Shown here: positions 18,866 through 27,139 of the stretch, piece after piece
Layout: each line of letters begins with the position of its first letter
Numbering within the stretch: position 1 is the stretch's first letter
Source: Pseudoalteromonas apostichopi
GTDB taxonomy: Bacteria; Pseudomonadota; Gammaproteobacteria; Enterobacterales; Alteromonadaceae
Length of the DNA stretch: 64,000 nt
Direction of reading: 5' to 3'
NCBI RefSeq assembly: GCF_030297135.1
Contig: NZ_AP028066.1
Span: 496,001-560,000, forward strand
Notes under the pieces: model-generated
Told to the model about the DNA's origin: nothing
The model's input: only the letters and a program-made list of their open reading frames with translations
The model's database searches: none
Translations under genes and position numbers: made by a program

Positions 18866-19399
18866 GTGCAAACATCATTAAAGCTAATCGGAATTTTATG
18901 TATCACAGCTATTTTATCTGCGTGTACAGGAGTGCCAGACGATATCAAACCCGTCGATAACTTTGAGTTATACAAATACACAGGAACTTGGTACGAAATT
19001 GCACGTTTAGATCATTCATTTGAACGCGGCCTAGAGGGTATTACTGCCGAATACTCGATTAACCCAGATGGCAGTGTGAAAGTTATCAATAAGGGATACA
19101 GCGCTGAAGATCAAGAATGGCAGCAAGCTGAAGGTAAAGCGAAATTTGTCAAGCAACAAGACATAGGCCACTTAGAAGTATCATTCTTTGGGCCATTTTA
19201 TAGCTCTTATGTAGTGTTCGAATTAGATAAGCAAGATTATCAATACGCTTATATCACTGGCTATAACAAAGAGTATTTATGGTTTTTGTCACGCACCCCT
19301 AACGTTACAGAACAGCAAATGCAGGACTTTATAAACACAGCAAAAAAATATGGTTTTAAAACAGACGAGCTTATTTATGTTGACCATAAGAGCTTGTAA
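18866..19399 (+). CDS. blc: Outer-membrane lipocalin Blc
   Basis: A 177-residue lipoprotein. The lipobox LSAC ends the signal peptide at about residue 20, after which the mature protein shows the lipocalin motif GTWYEIARLDHSFERGL and the later YVVFELD and YLWFLSRTP strands. Blc proteins bind fatty acids or lysophospholipids at the outer membrane. Translation starts at GTG, with AAAGGGAG nearby. Its stop codon lies within a parS-like 15-mer (19396-19410). Confidence 0.93.
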   Translation: MQTSLKLIGILCITAILSACTGVPDDIKPVDNFELYKYTGTWYEIARLDHSFERGLEGITAEYSINPDGSVKVINKGYSAEDQEWQQAEGKAKFVKQQDIGHLEVSFFGPFYSSYVVFELDKQDYQYAYITGYNKEYLWFLSRTPNVTEQQMQDFINTAKKYGFKTDELIYVDHKSL

Positions 19400-19410
19400 A
19401 GGGGCTTTAC
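19396..19410. promoter_or_regulatory. parS-like 15-bp site 3
   Basis: GTAAAGGGGCTTTAC: perfect 6-base arms around GGG, overlapping the blc stop codon. Identical to the site at 23792 and, reverse-complemented, to 46279. Confidence 0.65.
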
Positions 19411-19519
19411 AACTGTCTTTAAACTATCACGAATGTGCAACACAACTGTAATGGAGGATGAGCATAATACTCACCATTAAATTGTAGCAACATGTGATCC
19501 CCAATTTAATCCCCTGCTT

Positions 19520-19547
19520 GGGTAGGCATTGCCTACCCATTTTTTTA
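19520..19547 (+). terminator. Intrinsic terminator after blc
   Basis: GGGTAGGC, ATT loop, GCCTACCC, then A and seven T. Confidence 0.92.
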
Positions 19548-19587
19548 TATCAATTCCTGAATTAGGTATTGTTTCGAATTGGTATCA

Positions 19588-19605
19588 GATCAGTTTTTTA
19601 CTAAC
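19588..19605 (-). repeat. Dispersed iteron-like 18-mer a
   Basis: Minus strand GTTAGTAAAAAACTGATC, in the convergent gap between blc and the DUF3325 gene. Exact match to GTTAGTAAA-N4-TGATC. Confidence 0.75.
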
Positions 19606-19609
19606 TAAA

Positions 19610-19945
19610 CTAGAAAATCATCACTGAAAAGCCACTTAACAGCAAGACAGACATAGTTAATAAACTGACATGCTTAACCCAAGAAACAGTAAAACTGAAT
19701 AAAATCATTAATATAAGTACACTTAATGCCATATAGCCGCAAAACAGCAATGCGCCATATCCAGCATCTGACAGCACACAAAGTACTAAACTTAGTAAAA
19801 TAGTGATCCAGCCACTTAATAAAAAGCTATTTCTTTGTTTTTCAGTCAATTTCTTTTTAAACACATCACGAAAATGATTAAATTTTGCAAGTGCAAAACA
19901 ATTAAATCCTAAAAAGCAGAGACTAAATTGTAGTAATTCCATCAT
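19610..19945 (-). CDS. DUF3325 family membrane protein
   Basis: A 111-residue inner-membrane protein with three to four hydrophobic helices (ELLQFSLCFLGFNCFALAKF, FLLSGWITILLSLVLCVL, ALLFCGYMALSVLILMILFSF and a C-terminal helix). DUF3325 proteins regularly follow a PepSY-TM protein in ferric-siderophore loci, as here, where the start overlaps the upstream stop. The role is unknown but likely accessory to periplasmic iron reduction. Last gene of the three-gene operon. Confidence 0.78.
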   Translation of the reverse strand: MMELLQFSLCFLGFNCFALAKFNHFRDVFKKKLTEKQRNSFLLSGWITILLSLVLCVLSDAGYGALLFCGYMALSVLILMILFSFTVSWVKHVSLLTMSVLLLSGFSVMIF

Positions 19946-21543
19946 CCTTGTTGCTCCTTTAAAATCCTGTTTTTATTTGATCTACCTTTATTTGTAGTGG
20001 TTTTATGGCTTGGTATTTTTTTGCTTTGTAGTAAAAACAGCCCCCCTGCACAAATAAACGCACTATCAATACCAAATAAAGCCCACTGTTTAGTTAGTAA
20101 ATACGTGATCCAATTACCATCTGTTGTCAGCGCATTTACAATAGGCACTAATAAGCAAGCAGCAGCGTTTAACCATGCACTATAGCGCCAATGATGTTTT
20201 TCTCGGCCGATCACAGCAACAACTAGCGTCGCAAGCCAAGCTAAGAAAAACACGAGTATTTCTTTATCGGCACGACCAGCTAACTCTAAAGGTAATAGTC
20301 GATTAGCAATGAAGAACGCTGCGGTTGCAAGGGGTAAGCCCATCAATGTGGCTAAATTTAGTGTCTCAACGAGCTTAAGTCCAAAGCTTGGTTTTTGCTC
20401 TGCTTTGAGTCTCTCGCGTAAGCGCTTTGCCCACATGATGCAGCCTGTAGCTATCATGGCACAGCCTGCTACGCCACAGAAAAAATACAACCAACGCAGT
20501 AATGGCTCGGCTAAACGGCCGCTATGTAATGCTGTCATTGAGTCATAAAACTGCGCCGAAGCGCTCCAATCTTCACCTGAGCTCGCTTCGAGCTCACCTG
20601 TTACACCATTAAATAAATAGCGTGGTCCGTTATCTACAAGCTCTTTGCCGGTTGCCAAATAAACCACTATTTGTGAGGTCGCTGTATTCGCATTTCTCAC
20701 AAACACGTGGCTAATGTCGGCATTCGGTGACTTAGTATAAATCTGATCTAATACCTCTTTGATTGCCACCATAGAGCGCTGCTCTTCACTGGGCTTAGCA
20801 CGCTTGTTAATGGGCAATGCCTCATCAAACATTTGTCTTAAGCCATTTTCATATACGGTTTCAGCGGGGTAGGGGAACAGCATAAATATCAGAGTAATAA
20901 TACCCGTATAGGTGATCATAATATGAAACGGCAACGCTATTACCGACGAAACATTATGTGCATCTAGCCAACTTCGGCTGCCTTTGTTAGCTCTAAAGCT
21001 AAACATATCTTTAAAAATGCGCTTATGGATCACAATGCCAGTGATCAATGCTACAAGCATAAATAATGAGGCTAAACAAACAATTATCCTTGCAGTAAAA
21101 ACGTCTATGTAATGCAAATCAAAGTGTAAGCGATAGAAAAAATTCCCCCCTTTAGTATCTCGAGGCGCTGGCAATTGCTCTAAATTATTAGGGTTCAAAT
21201 AGGTATAATTGAAAGGCGCACGACGCTGCCCTGGCTGTTTAGGCTCAGCAAATCCATAGCTTAAAACTGGATTTCGAGATTCAGGTAAGTTTATTCGCCA
21301 CGATAATGAGTTAGGTGCCTGCAACTGTAATTGCGCAAACACATATTTAATTTGATCGGCTTGAGACTGAATACGCTTAGGCTGATGCTGCACATGATGC
21401 GTTTCGGGCTTAGCCCAAATAGTAATTTCATCCTTAAAAAAGCTGATAGTACCAGCAAAAAATATCAAGAATAATAACCAACATACCAGTAAACCGACCC
21501 AGGTGTGCAGCCAAGTCATTGAGCGGAAAAAACTCTCTTTCAT
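19942..21543 (-). CDS. PepSY-associated TM protein, probable ferric-siderophore reductase
   Basis: An inner-membrane protein of 533 residues when started at the ATG at 21543, which has AAGGGG upstream. It shows the PepSY-TM layout: first helix after SMTWLHTWVGLLVCW, a large periplasmic domain, paired His-containing helices (LHFDLHYIDVFTARIIVC, LDAHNVSSVIALPFHIMITYTG), then ALHSGRLAEPLLRWLYFFCG and C-terminal helices. P. aeruginosa FpvG, of the same family, reduces ferric pyoverdine; a similar role is inferred here. It overlaps both neighbours by four bases. An iteron-like 18-mer (20093) lies in its coding region. Confidence 0.85.
   Translation of the reverse strand: MKESFFRSMTWLHTWVGLLVCWLLFLIFFAGTISFFKDEITIWAKPETHHVQHQPKRIQSQADQIKYVFAQLQLQAPNSLSWRINLPESRNPVLSYGFAEPKQPGQRRAPFNYTYLNPNNLEQLPAPRDTKGGNFFYRLHFDLHYIDVFTARIIVCLASLFMLVALITGIVIHKRIFKDMFSFRANKGSRSWLDAHNVSSVIALPFHIMITYTGIITLIFMLFPYPAETVYENGLRQMFDEALPINKRAKPSEEQRSMVAIKEVLDQIYTKSPNADISHVFVRNANTATSQIVVYLATGKELVDNGPRYLFNGVTGELEASSGEDWSASAQFYDSMTALHSGRLAEPLLRWLYFFCGVAGCAMIATGCIMWAKRLRERLKAEQKPSFGLKLVETLNLATLMGLPLATAAFFIANRLLPLELAGRADKEILVFFLAWLATLVVAVIGREKHHWRYSAWLNAAACLLVPIVNALTTDGNWITYLLTKQWALFGIDSAFICAGGLFLLQSKKIPSHKTTTNKGRSNKNRILKEQQG
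20093..20110 (+). repeat. Dispersed iteron-like 18-mer b (inside the PepSY gene)
   Basis: GTTAGTAAATACGTGATC, exact consensus. Confidence 0.75.
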
Positions 21544-21884
21544 AACCACCCCTTAATCAATGAAAGGGCCAGTAATTGCCCACCAGTAGTTAGTAAAATT
21601 GTGATCCATACAGTCTTTAAAGACTTAACTGCAAACACCCAAATAAATACACAACAGTAAAAAAATACCGATAGAGTCGTAGTTAAAAGAACACTGTCGA
21701 GTTTATTAAGTGGTAATAACACAGCTAATAACGAAATAAGTACACTGGTAAAAGCGTAACCACCAATGATGGCTGCAACAAAACGCAAAAATACAGCGAC
21801 ACGATAAGATAGGCTCACAGAACCCTTTTTAGCTGTAATTTTAGGGTGATTGTTTGTCACTGCATCTAATGATTGAGAGTGCAT
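21540..21884 (-). CDS. DUF3649 family membrane protein
   Basis: A 114-residue inner-membrane protein with three helices after a soluble N terminus: RFVAAIIGGYAFTSVLISLLAVLLP, LTTTLSVFFYCCVFIWVFAV and a C-terminal helix. The GGYA motif in the first helix is typical of DUF3649. It is the first gene of the iron-type operon and starts about 65 bases downstream of a good Fur box. The specific function is unknown. Confidence 0.8.
   Translation of the reverse strand: MHSQSLDAVTNNHPKITAKKGSVSLSYRVAVFLRFVAAIIGGYAFTSVLISLLAVLLPLNKLDSVLLTTTLSVFFYCCVFIWVFAVKSLKTVWITILLTTGGQLLALSLIKGWL
21589..21606 (+). repeat. Dispersed iteron-like 18-mer c (inside the DUF3649 gene)
   Basis: GTTAGTAAAATTGTGATC, exact consensus. 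Confidence 0.75.
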
Positions 21885-21947
21885 GATAATCCCTTAAAAA
21901 ATAACACGAGAAGAAAACCACATATTATATCGCCGCCAAACAGAAAA

Positions 21948-21966
21948 GATAGTAATTATCATTTGC
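21948..21966 (-). promoter_or_regulatory. Fur box for the DUF3649-PepSY-DUF3325 operon
   Basis: The minus strand GCAAATGATAATTACTATC matches the 19-bp E. coli Fur consensus at 15 of 19 positions. It sits in the promoter region upstream of the DUF3649 start, so iron-replete repression is expected. Confidence 0.72.
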
Positions 21967-22008
21967 GTAAGCGTATTTAATAATGAAACAAGTTCATCCT
22001 GTATTTTT

Positions 22009-22026
22009 GTTAGTAAAATAATGATC
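22009..22026 (+). repeat. Dispersed iteron-like 18-mer d
   Basis: GTTAGTAAAATAATGATC, intergenic, 58 bp before the racemase start. Identical on one strand to the two sites at 47846 and 47911 beside parB. Confidence 0.78.
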
Positions 22027-22083
22027 TGCTAGCTTTGTTCTGAGCATTGTCATATGGTGTTATGAAACTAAAAAGAGGTTGTA

Positions 22084-22776
22084 ATGAAAACAATAGGCTT
22101 AATTGGTGGTATGAGCTGGGAGTCAACGCAAAGTTACTATCAACTTTTAAATCAAGGCATTAAAAATGAACTTGGGGGGCTACATAGCGCCAGAATAGTA
22201 CTTGTCAGTCTCGATTTTGCCGAAATAGCAGAACTACAACAGCAACAGGATTGGCCACAGATGGCCGAAATACTGATAAAAGCAGCCAAACAGGTTGAAG
22301 CTGCTGGCGCCGATTATTTATTGATTTGTACTAACACGATGCACAAATTAGCAGAGCAAGTACAAGCATGTGTTTCTATTCCTTTGTTACATATTGCTGA
22401 TGCAGTTGGTGAAAAGCTAATACAATGTAACCATAAAAAAGTGGCTTTGCTGGGTACTCAATTCACTATGGAGCAAGGCTTTTATAAACAACGCTTAGCA
22501 GATAAATTCTCTGTAGACGTTTTAATTCCTGATGCTCAGGAGCGTGAAATAGTGCATCGTGTGATTTATGATGAACTATGCAAAGGCATAATCAATCCAG
22601 AATCCAAAGCCGAGTACCTAACAATTATTGATAATCTAACTAAGCAGGGTGCAGAGTCCATTATTCTTGGTTGCACTGAAATAGCATTGCTAGTTCAGCA
22701 ATCCGATGCCTCAATTCCATTACTTGATAGTACAGCACTGCATTGCGCCATGGCGCTCAAGAACAGTTTAAAATAG
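22084..22776 (+). CDS. Aspartate/glutamate racemase family protein
   Basis: A 230-residue PLP-independent amino-acid racemase of the YgeA/RacX type. Both catalytic Cys motifs are present: CTNTMH at about residue 82 and GCTEIALL near residue 198, with the N-terminal GLIGGMSWEST. The substrate could be aspartate, glutamate or a broader set. AAAGAGG precedes the ATG. First gene of a tight four-gene unit with VOC, UDG-like and PhyH genes. Confidence 0.9.
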   Translation: MKTIGLIGGMSWESTQSYYQLLNQGIKNELGGLHSARIVLVSLDFAEIAELQQQQDWPQMAEILIKAAKQVEAAGADYLLICTNTMHKLAEQVQACVSIPLLHIADAVGEKLIQCNHKKVALLGTQFTMEQGFYKQRLADKFSVDVLIPDAQEREIVHRVIYDELCKGIINPESKAEYLTIIDNLTKQGAESIILGCTEIALLVQQSDASIPLLDSTALHCAMALKNSLK

Positions 22777-22785
22777 GAACAAATT

Positions 22786-23148
22786 ATGTCGAACCACCAT
22801 AGCTTAAATTATGTTGAGTTTGCAGCAAAAGATTTAGCTGCAACAAAAGCGTTTTTTCATCAAGTTTTTAAATGGCAATTTACCGATTACGGGCCTGAAT
22901 ACAGCGCATTTAGCGTTGAATCAGCGGGCCTTGACGGTGGTTTTTACCAAGCACCTCTAAGTAGCTCAACCTCTAATGGCGGTGCGCTAGTAGTGCTTTA
23001 TTCAAATAATATTAAAGAGACTCAAGCACAGGTAGAAAAACACGGCGGCACAATTATTAAGCCTTTGTTTGATTTTCCTGGAGGCTGTCGTTTTCACTTC
23101 ACAGAACCAAGTGGTAACGAGTTAGCTGTTTGGTCAAAACAAGCATAG
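22786..23148 (+). CDS. VOC (glyoxalase/bleomycin-resistance) family protein
   Basis: A 120-residue single-domain VOC protein: LNYVEFAAKDLAATKAFFHQVFKW opens the first beta-alpha-beta module, and FHFTEPSGNELAVWS closes the second with the typical Glu near the end. Members bind a metal and act on or bind small molecules; the substrate is not predictable. Nine bases after the racemase. Confidence 0.88.
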   Translation: MSNHHSLNYVEFAAKDLAATKAFFHQVFKWQFTDYGPEYSAFSVESAGLDGGFYQAPLSSSTSNGGALVVLYSNNIKETQAQVEKHGGTIIKPLFDFPGGCRFHFTEPSGNELAVWSKQA

Positions 23149-23165
23149 ATCATATTTTTACTAAC
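23148..23165 (-). repeat. Dispersed iteron-like 18-mer e
   Basis: Minus strand GTTAGTAAAAATATGATC, filling the 19-bp gap between the VOC stop and the UDG-like start. Confidence 0.75.
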
Positions 23166-23167
23166 TC

Positions 23168-23749
23168 ATGACTACTCAATCATTATTAGAACAAGTTAGT
23201 AAATGCGTGATCTGCGAGACTCATTTACCACTTGGCGCTCGGCCCGTTATTCAATTTAATTCACGGGCTCGTATTTTAATTGCTGGTCAAGCGCCAGGGA
23301 TAAAAGTACATGAAAGTGGCAAACCATTTGATGATGCTAGCGGTGAAAGGCTTCGCTCTTGGCTTGGCGTAAGCAATGAAGAGTTTTACGATAATAGTAA
23401 TTTTGCTATTCTGCCAATGGGCTTTTGTTACCCAGGAAAAGGTAAGTCGGGCGATTTACCACCGAGAAAAGAGTGCGCGATTACATGGCGTGAAAAACTT
23501 TTAGCACAGTTAACTAATATTGAACTCACCATTATCTTAGGTAAGTACGCGCAGGCATATCATTTACCCCACACTAAGCAGTTACCCTTAACTGAGTTAG
23601 TAAAATCGTGGCGTGAATATTGGCCAAGTTACCTGCCATTACCTCACCCAAGCCCTCGTAATAATATCTGGCTGAAGAAAAACCCATGGTTTGAGCAACA
23701 AGTATTGCCTGAGCTTAGTAGTAAAATACGTGCAATTTTAGCAAGGTAA
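23168..23749 (+). CDS. Uracil-DNA glycosylase family protein
   Basis: A 193-residue protein with the UDG fold. Motif ILIAGQAPGIKVHESGKPFDD (GQAPG loop) starts near residue 38, AILPMGFCYPGKG is central, and the C-terminal HPSPRNNIW carries the His of motif 2. CVICETHLP at the N terminus recalls the Cys-containing start of family 4-like enzymes, but a complete four-Cys FeS cluster is not evident. It could remove deaminated bases. No clear Shine-Dalgarno site is seen; the upstream space is an iteron-like 18-mer. Second and third 18-mers lie at 23195 and 23596. Confidence 0.85.
   Translation: MTTQSLLEQVSKCVICETHLPLGARPVIQFNSRARILIAGQAPGIKVHESGKPFDDASGERLRSWLGVSNEEFYDNSNFAILPMGFCYPGKGKSGDLPPRKECAITWREKLLAQLTNIELTIILGKYAQAYHLPHTKQLPLTELVKSWREYWPSYLPLPHPSPRNNIWLKKNPWFEQQVLPELSSKIRAILAR
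23195..23212 (+). repeat. Dispersed iteron-like 18-mer f (inside the UDG gene)
   Basis: GTTAGTAAATGCGTGATC, exact consensus, 30 bp from copy e and in opposite orientation. Confidence 0.75.
23596..23613 (+). repeat. Degenerate iteron-like 18-mer g (inside the UDG gene)
   Basis: GTTAGTAAAATCGTGGCG: the left part matches, but the terminal GATC is lost. Confidence 0.4.
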
Positions 23750-23752
23750 AAA

Positions 23753-24487
23753 ATGGAAAATAACTTTTTTGCTGAAAACGGCTATTGCCATGTAAAGGGG
23801 CTTTACACAGCGAATGAACTTGGCAAGATAAGGCCCATTCTCGATAAGTTTCATTATAACTGGCTGCTAGAAAACCAACGTTTTTACCAATCCAGAGGGA
23901 TTAATAGCTCAGGGTTGACTGGCGCTGCATGTTTAAGTACTGAAGAAAAGTTTACCCTTTTTGAATTTATCTGTGCCGATACTCTATTGAATCAGGTTAA
24001 AGGCGTTGTTGCTGAACCTCAGTTTATGAATACTCAATTATTTTTTAATCCTTACAATCCCAAACAAGCAAACTATTGGCATCGCGATATGCAATATCAC
24101 TTAGAGCTTGATGCACAAAAGGCCGCACTTTATGGCCCTGAAGTTTTACATTGCCGAGTAGCTTTTGAAGATGAGCCGGGAATTGAGCTAATACCGGGCA
24201 GTCACAAAAACTGGGATTCAGACGAAGAACTAGCTGTAAGATTGGGGCAGCAAGGAGCTAAAAATAATGATTCGCTGAGACGCGGAAAACAAGTTGCATT
24301 GAAGAAGGGTGACTTACTCATATTTTCGGCAAATATGATCCATCGGGGCTTGTACGGCATGAATCGATTTGCCCTAGATATTTTGTACTTTGAACGTCAC
24401 CCGAGCCTGAATGAATTTGTACAAACTGGATTTTTACCAACTGCAGAACAAATGCAGCATCTAAAAAACGCAATGGTATTCGAGTAA
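23753..24487 (+). CDS. Phytanoyl-CoA dioxygenase (PhyH) family protein
   Basis: A 244-residue Fe(II)/2-oxoglutarate-type oxygenase. The metal facial triad is visible as HRD in YWHRDMQYH (about residue 111) and a late His in NMIHRGLYG, with IPGSHKNWD between and an Arg near the end for 2-oxoglutarate. The substrate is unknown. Three bases after the UDG-like gene, so co-transcribed. A parS-like 15-mer at 23792 encodes VKGLY near its start. Confidence 0.85.
   Translation: MENNFFAENGYCHVKGLYTANELGKIRPILDKFHYNWLLENQRFYQSRGINSSGLTGAACLSTEEKFTLFEFICADTLLNQVKGVVAEPQFMNTQLFFNPYNPKQANYWHRDMQYHLELDAQKAALYGPEVLHCRVAFEDEPGIELIPGSHKNWDSDEELAVRLGQQGAKNNDSLRRGKQVALKKGDLLIFSANMIHRGLYGMNRFALDILYFERHPSLNEFVQTGFLPTAEQMQHLKNAMVFE
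23792..23806. promoter_or_regulatory. parS-like 15-bp site 4 (inside the PhyH gene)
   Basis: GTAAAGGGGCTTTAC, perfect 6-base arms, identical to the site at 19396. Confidence 0.65.
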
Positions 24488-24492
24488 GTAGA

Positions 24493-24524
24493 AAAAAGCG
24501 GCTCACTAGCCGCTTTCTTTTTTT
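24493..24524. terminator. Terminator between the PhyH gene and 24531
   Basis: AAAGCGGC/GCCGCTTT stem with A-run before and T-run after; usable on both strands for two convergent genes. Confidence 0.88.
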
Positions 24525-24530
24525 GTGCTG

Positions 24531-25088
24531 TTACTGCAACATCGCGAATAACTCTTTTAACTGCGGCATGTATTGCTTAACTAAGTTAATATTACTTTCG
24601 CTAACATCTGCTGTTGCAGTACTTGCTTTAACACCTTCTAAAGCACCCGCCATTGAGCGAGCCCCCGCATTAGATGATGATGCCGTTAGGCTTTGTAAAC
24701 CACTCATCGCTTGGTTTACACGTTGCTTGTTCTCTTCAGACATACCTGCTTTAAGGTTTTCTAAATAGGCAAGAGATACTTCTGAGCCAACTGTAACTAA
24801 CTGCTCAGGAGTGAAACCGTATTGTTTGGTTAACGCTGCAAACTCAGTGTAAAGCTCATGCCTTTTAATGTGGCCTAATGCATCCATAACAGAGGAACTA
24901 TCTGCACCATTAGAGCTTCCTAACATACTATCGAGATTAAAACTTTCAAGCTCTGGTTGGTTTTGCGACCAATTTACTACTGCTGGCAAAGCCCTGATAT
25001 AACGCTGTAGCTGGCTTTCAGTAATATCTTCTGCGAAGCTAGAAAAACTCATCGCCAGTAGGCTTATTGAAATAAATAGTGCTTTCAT
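24531..25088 (-). CDS. Secreted hypothetical protein, 185 aa
   Basis: Family not recognised. A signal peptide (MKALFISISLLAMSFSSFAE) is followed by an all-helical domain: YIRALPAVVNWSQNQPEL, a Ser/Asn-rich linker, then ELYTEFAALTKQYGFTPEQLVTVGSEVSLAYLEN, an Ala/Ser-rich stretch and a final amphipathic helix QYMPQLKELFAMLQ. The GFTPEQ helix-turn-helix pattern is seen in DUF2059-like periplasmic proteins, but the match is too loose to name. Monocistronic. Confidence 0.72.
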   Translation of the reverse strand: MKALFISISLLAMSFSSFAEDITESQLQRYIRALPAVVNWSQNQPELESFNLDSMLGSSNGADSSSVMDALGHIKRHELYTEFAALTKQYGFTPEQLVTVGSEVSLAYLENLKAGMSEENKQRVNQAMSGLQSLTASSSNAGARSMAGALEGVKASTATADVSESNINLVKQYMPQLKELFAMLQ

Positions 25089-25200
25089 TGTGATCTCCTT
25101 TCTTTCAAATTGGTTAGCAATCGGCTCACATAGTCGAGTAATTATGTTTGACCAATTACAAATGTTATAATCCTTTTTTTACCATAGCTAAATGAACCTG

Positions 25201-25614
25201 ATGTTAACTATTTCTAATACTGTCACGATTGCTGAATGGGAGCTCGACTTTAGTGCGATCCGTTCTCAAGGTGCTGGCGGACAGAACGTCAATAAAGTGG
25301 CTACAGCAATTCACCTACGCTTTGATATTAACCGATCAAAATTACCTGACTTTTACAAACAACGTTTGCTTAATTTAAATGACTCTCGAATCACCAAAGA
25401 GGGCGTAATTGTCATTAAGTCGCAAAGTCATCGTACACAAGAGATGAACAAAGAAGATGCGCTTAGCCGTTTAAAAGAAATAATCGTAAACGCTACACAA
25501 GTACAAAAGAAACGTAGAGCAACTAAACCAAGCAAAAGCTCTCAGAGAAAACGTATGGACAGCAAAACCAAAAGAGGACAAACAAAAGCATTACGAAAAA
25601 ACATAAAACCCTAA
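25201..25614 (+). CDS. arfB: Alternative ribosome-rescue factor ArfB (YaeJ)
   Basis: It hydrolyses peptidyl-tRNA on stalled ribosomes. The catalytic GGQ lies in AIRSQGAGGQNVNK (about residues 23-25 from the chosen start), followed by HLRFDINRSKLP, VIVIKSQSHRTQEMN and a strongly basic C-terminal tail (KKRRATKPSKSSQRKRMDSKTKRGQ) that inserts in the empty mRNA channel. The ATG at 25201 is chosen because it aligns with the E. coli N terminus; an ATG nine bases earlier is equally possible. 137 residues. Confidence 0.95.
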   Translation: MLTISNTVTIAEWELDFSAIRSQGAGGQNVNKVATAIHLRFDINRSKLPDFYKQRLLNLNDSRITKEGVIVIKSQSHRTQEMNKEDALSRLKEIIVNATQVQKKRRATKPSKSSQRKRMDSKTKRGQTKALRKNIKP

Positions 25615-25748
25615 CCTTAGCACCAGAAAACCGTGTCAAAAATGAGCGAAACTGTAAAGAAGTGTAACTTGTTAACAAAGTTAATTGATGGTTAATCCTG
25701 CCGCGTCTATAATAGTAATACAATTTCAGAATAATAAAGGAGGGGCGT

Positions 25749-26066
25749 ATGGGCCAAAAATCACGTTTTTTTGCAGCTGCAATGATAACGCTGTCAACGA
25801 TGCCTATTTCAAGCTTTGCTGTAGATTCTTGGCAAGCTGGAAGCGCGTATCCGCAAGGTAGTGAAACCTGTTATAACGAAATTCTTTATAAAGCCAGATG
25901 GTGGGCAACACCTGGAGAAGAACCAGGCAGTTCTCAATGGGGCGCTTGGGTTGCAGATGTTGCTTCAAAAACTTGCGTACAAAGTGTTGTAAAGAAGCAA
26001 GAGGATTTATTAAAGTCTTTACCCACAATTTTCGAACCAAATAATAAAAAAGGGAGTACTGAATAA
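25749..26066 (+). CDS. Small secreted CBM5/12-like (chitin-binding) protein
   Basis: A 105-residue protein with a signal peptide ending near SSFA, then one carbohydrate-binding-like module: WQAGSAYPQGSETCYNEILYKARWWATPGEEPGSSQWGAWV, which follows the W-x-Y-x-G...Y-x-A-x-W...W pattern of CBM5/12. Two Cys could form a disulfide. The charged C-terminal tail has no known domain. Normally such modules are attached to chitinases; here it stands alone. AAAGGAGG precedes the ATG. Confidence 0.75.
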   Translation: MGQKSRFFAAAMITLSTMPISSFAVDSWQAGSAYPQGSETCYNEILYKARWWATPGEEPGSSQWGAWVADVASKTCVQSVVKKQEDLLKSLPTIFEPNNKKGSTE

Positions 26067-26077
26067 CTCCCTTTTTT
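26046..26077. terminator. Bidirectional terminator between 25749 and 26092 genes
   Basis: AAAAAAGGGAGT / ACTCCCTTTTTT arms with A-run and T-run; it overlaps the end of the CBM gene. Confidence 0.88.
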
Positions 26078-26091
26078 GTGCATATTAGATT

Positions 26092-27126
26092 TTACTCGAA
26101 TGTGTGATGCCTTGTCATTTCAAAGCGATTTAAAATGTGATGCATAATGTACACTGCACATAAGCTCAGCAGTATTGCCACTGATACTGACGAAAAGCGA
26201 TAAAGTGCGCTGTATACTAGATCTTGCCCCGGCCCCAATGATTGGCCAAACAAAATACCAAATGTAGTAATAATACCAAAACCGACACCTGGAATACCCC
26301 CACCAATTATATGATAACGACTAAAGATAAAAGTTAAGATCCATAGAATTAACGCCGGAAATATCAAAATATCAGTATGGTTGTACAAGAATAACTGTGA
26401 AACTAAGGCCAAATTACAGCCAATTAAAGTGCCTATAGCACGTTGCCATGCAGCCATACCAGCCGCTTTCCAGCATAACGAAAATAAGATCAGAACAGAT
26501 GCTGCTTGAGCAGAAATTGAATCTTGTAAATCAAAAACCTGAAAAACCACAAATGACAAGGTTGCCACCGTTGAGCAAAGTAATACCTCATGGCGTACAC
26601 TTTCTTTTGCTTTTTCTGGCATCTGACGGCCTTGGCGCGGTGAAACATCTGGGAATAAACCATGCATTAGCATCGAAAACACCACAGTAACCACAACTGC
26701 AACGGCATTACTAATAATCAGCGGATAAATACTTACCCCTCCACCTGTGTAGGTCGAAAAATGCAATTGAATAGACAAGCTGACCACTGTTGTAGCGCCA
26801 AATAAAAAGTTAGCGCCACGACTCATTTGATAGAATAAAAAGGCAAATGCCACAAAGCAGATCATCGTCATAACAACAGGCAAGTGAGAGAACAGCCCTT
26901 GCACTACAAGTACAAATAATGCACTGAATACAGCGCCTGCGTAAAACTGTCGAATGATATGCATGTTTAACACAGGCACTAAGCCGAGCAATAGCATAGG
27001 GTAAACAGTAAAAAAGATGCCATTAGGCCAGTTCATCAATTTTGCCAGTGCAAACCCTAATGCTGAGCCCGTAGCAATGCGAAGCGCCTGGCGCAAGCCA
27101 TTGCCATCGAGTTGCAATACAGACAT
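26092..27126 (-). CDS. FUSC/DUF2955-type inner-membrane efflux protein
   Basis: A 344-residue membrane protein with about ten hydrophobic helices in two blocks (residues 12-160 and 180-335) separated by a short soluble segment (PDVSPRQGRQMPEKAKES). It starts with the DUF2955 pattern RQALRIATGSALGFALAKLMNWPNGIFFTVYPMLLLG. Such proteins work with an HlyD/EmrA-type adaptor to export small toxic compounds, and the adaptor gene lies just upstream with 13 bases between. Third gene of the MarR-controlled operon. Confidence 0.85.
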   Translation of the reverse strand: MSVLQLDGNGLRQALRIATGSALGFALAKLMNWPNGIFFTVYPMLLLGLVPVLNMHIIRQFYAGAVFSALFVLVVQGLFSHLPVVMTMICFVAFAFLFYQMSRGANFLFGATTVVSLSIQLHFSTYTGGGVSIYPLIISNAVAVVVTVVFSMLMHGLFPDVSPRQGRQMPEKAKESVRHEVLLCSTVATLSFVVFQVFDLQDSISAQAASVLILFSLCWKAAGMAAWQRAIGTLIGCNLALVSQLFLYNHTDILIFPALILWILTFIFSRYHIIGGGIPGVGFGIITTFGILFGQSLGPGQDLVYSALYRFSSVSVAILLSLCAVYIMHHILNRFEMTRHHTFE

Positions 27127-27139
27127 AGCTCACCCAGCC

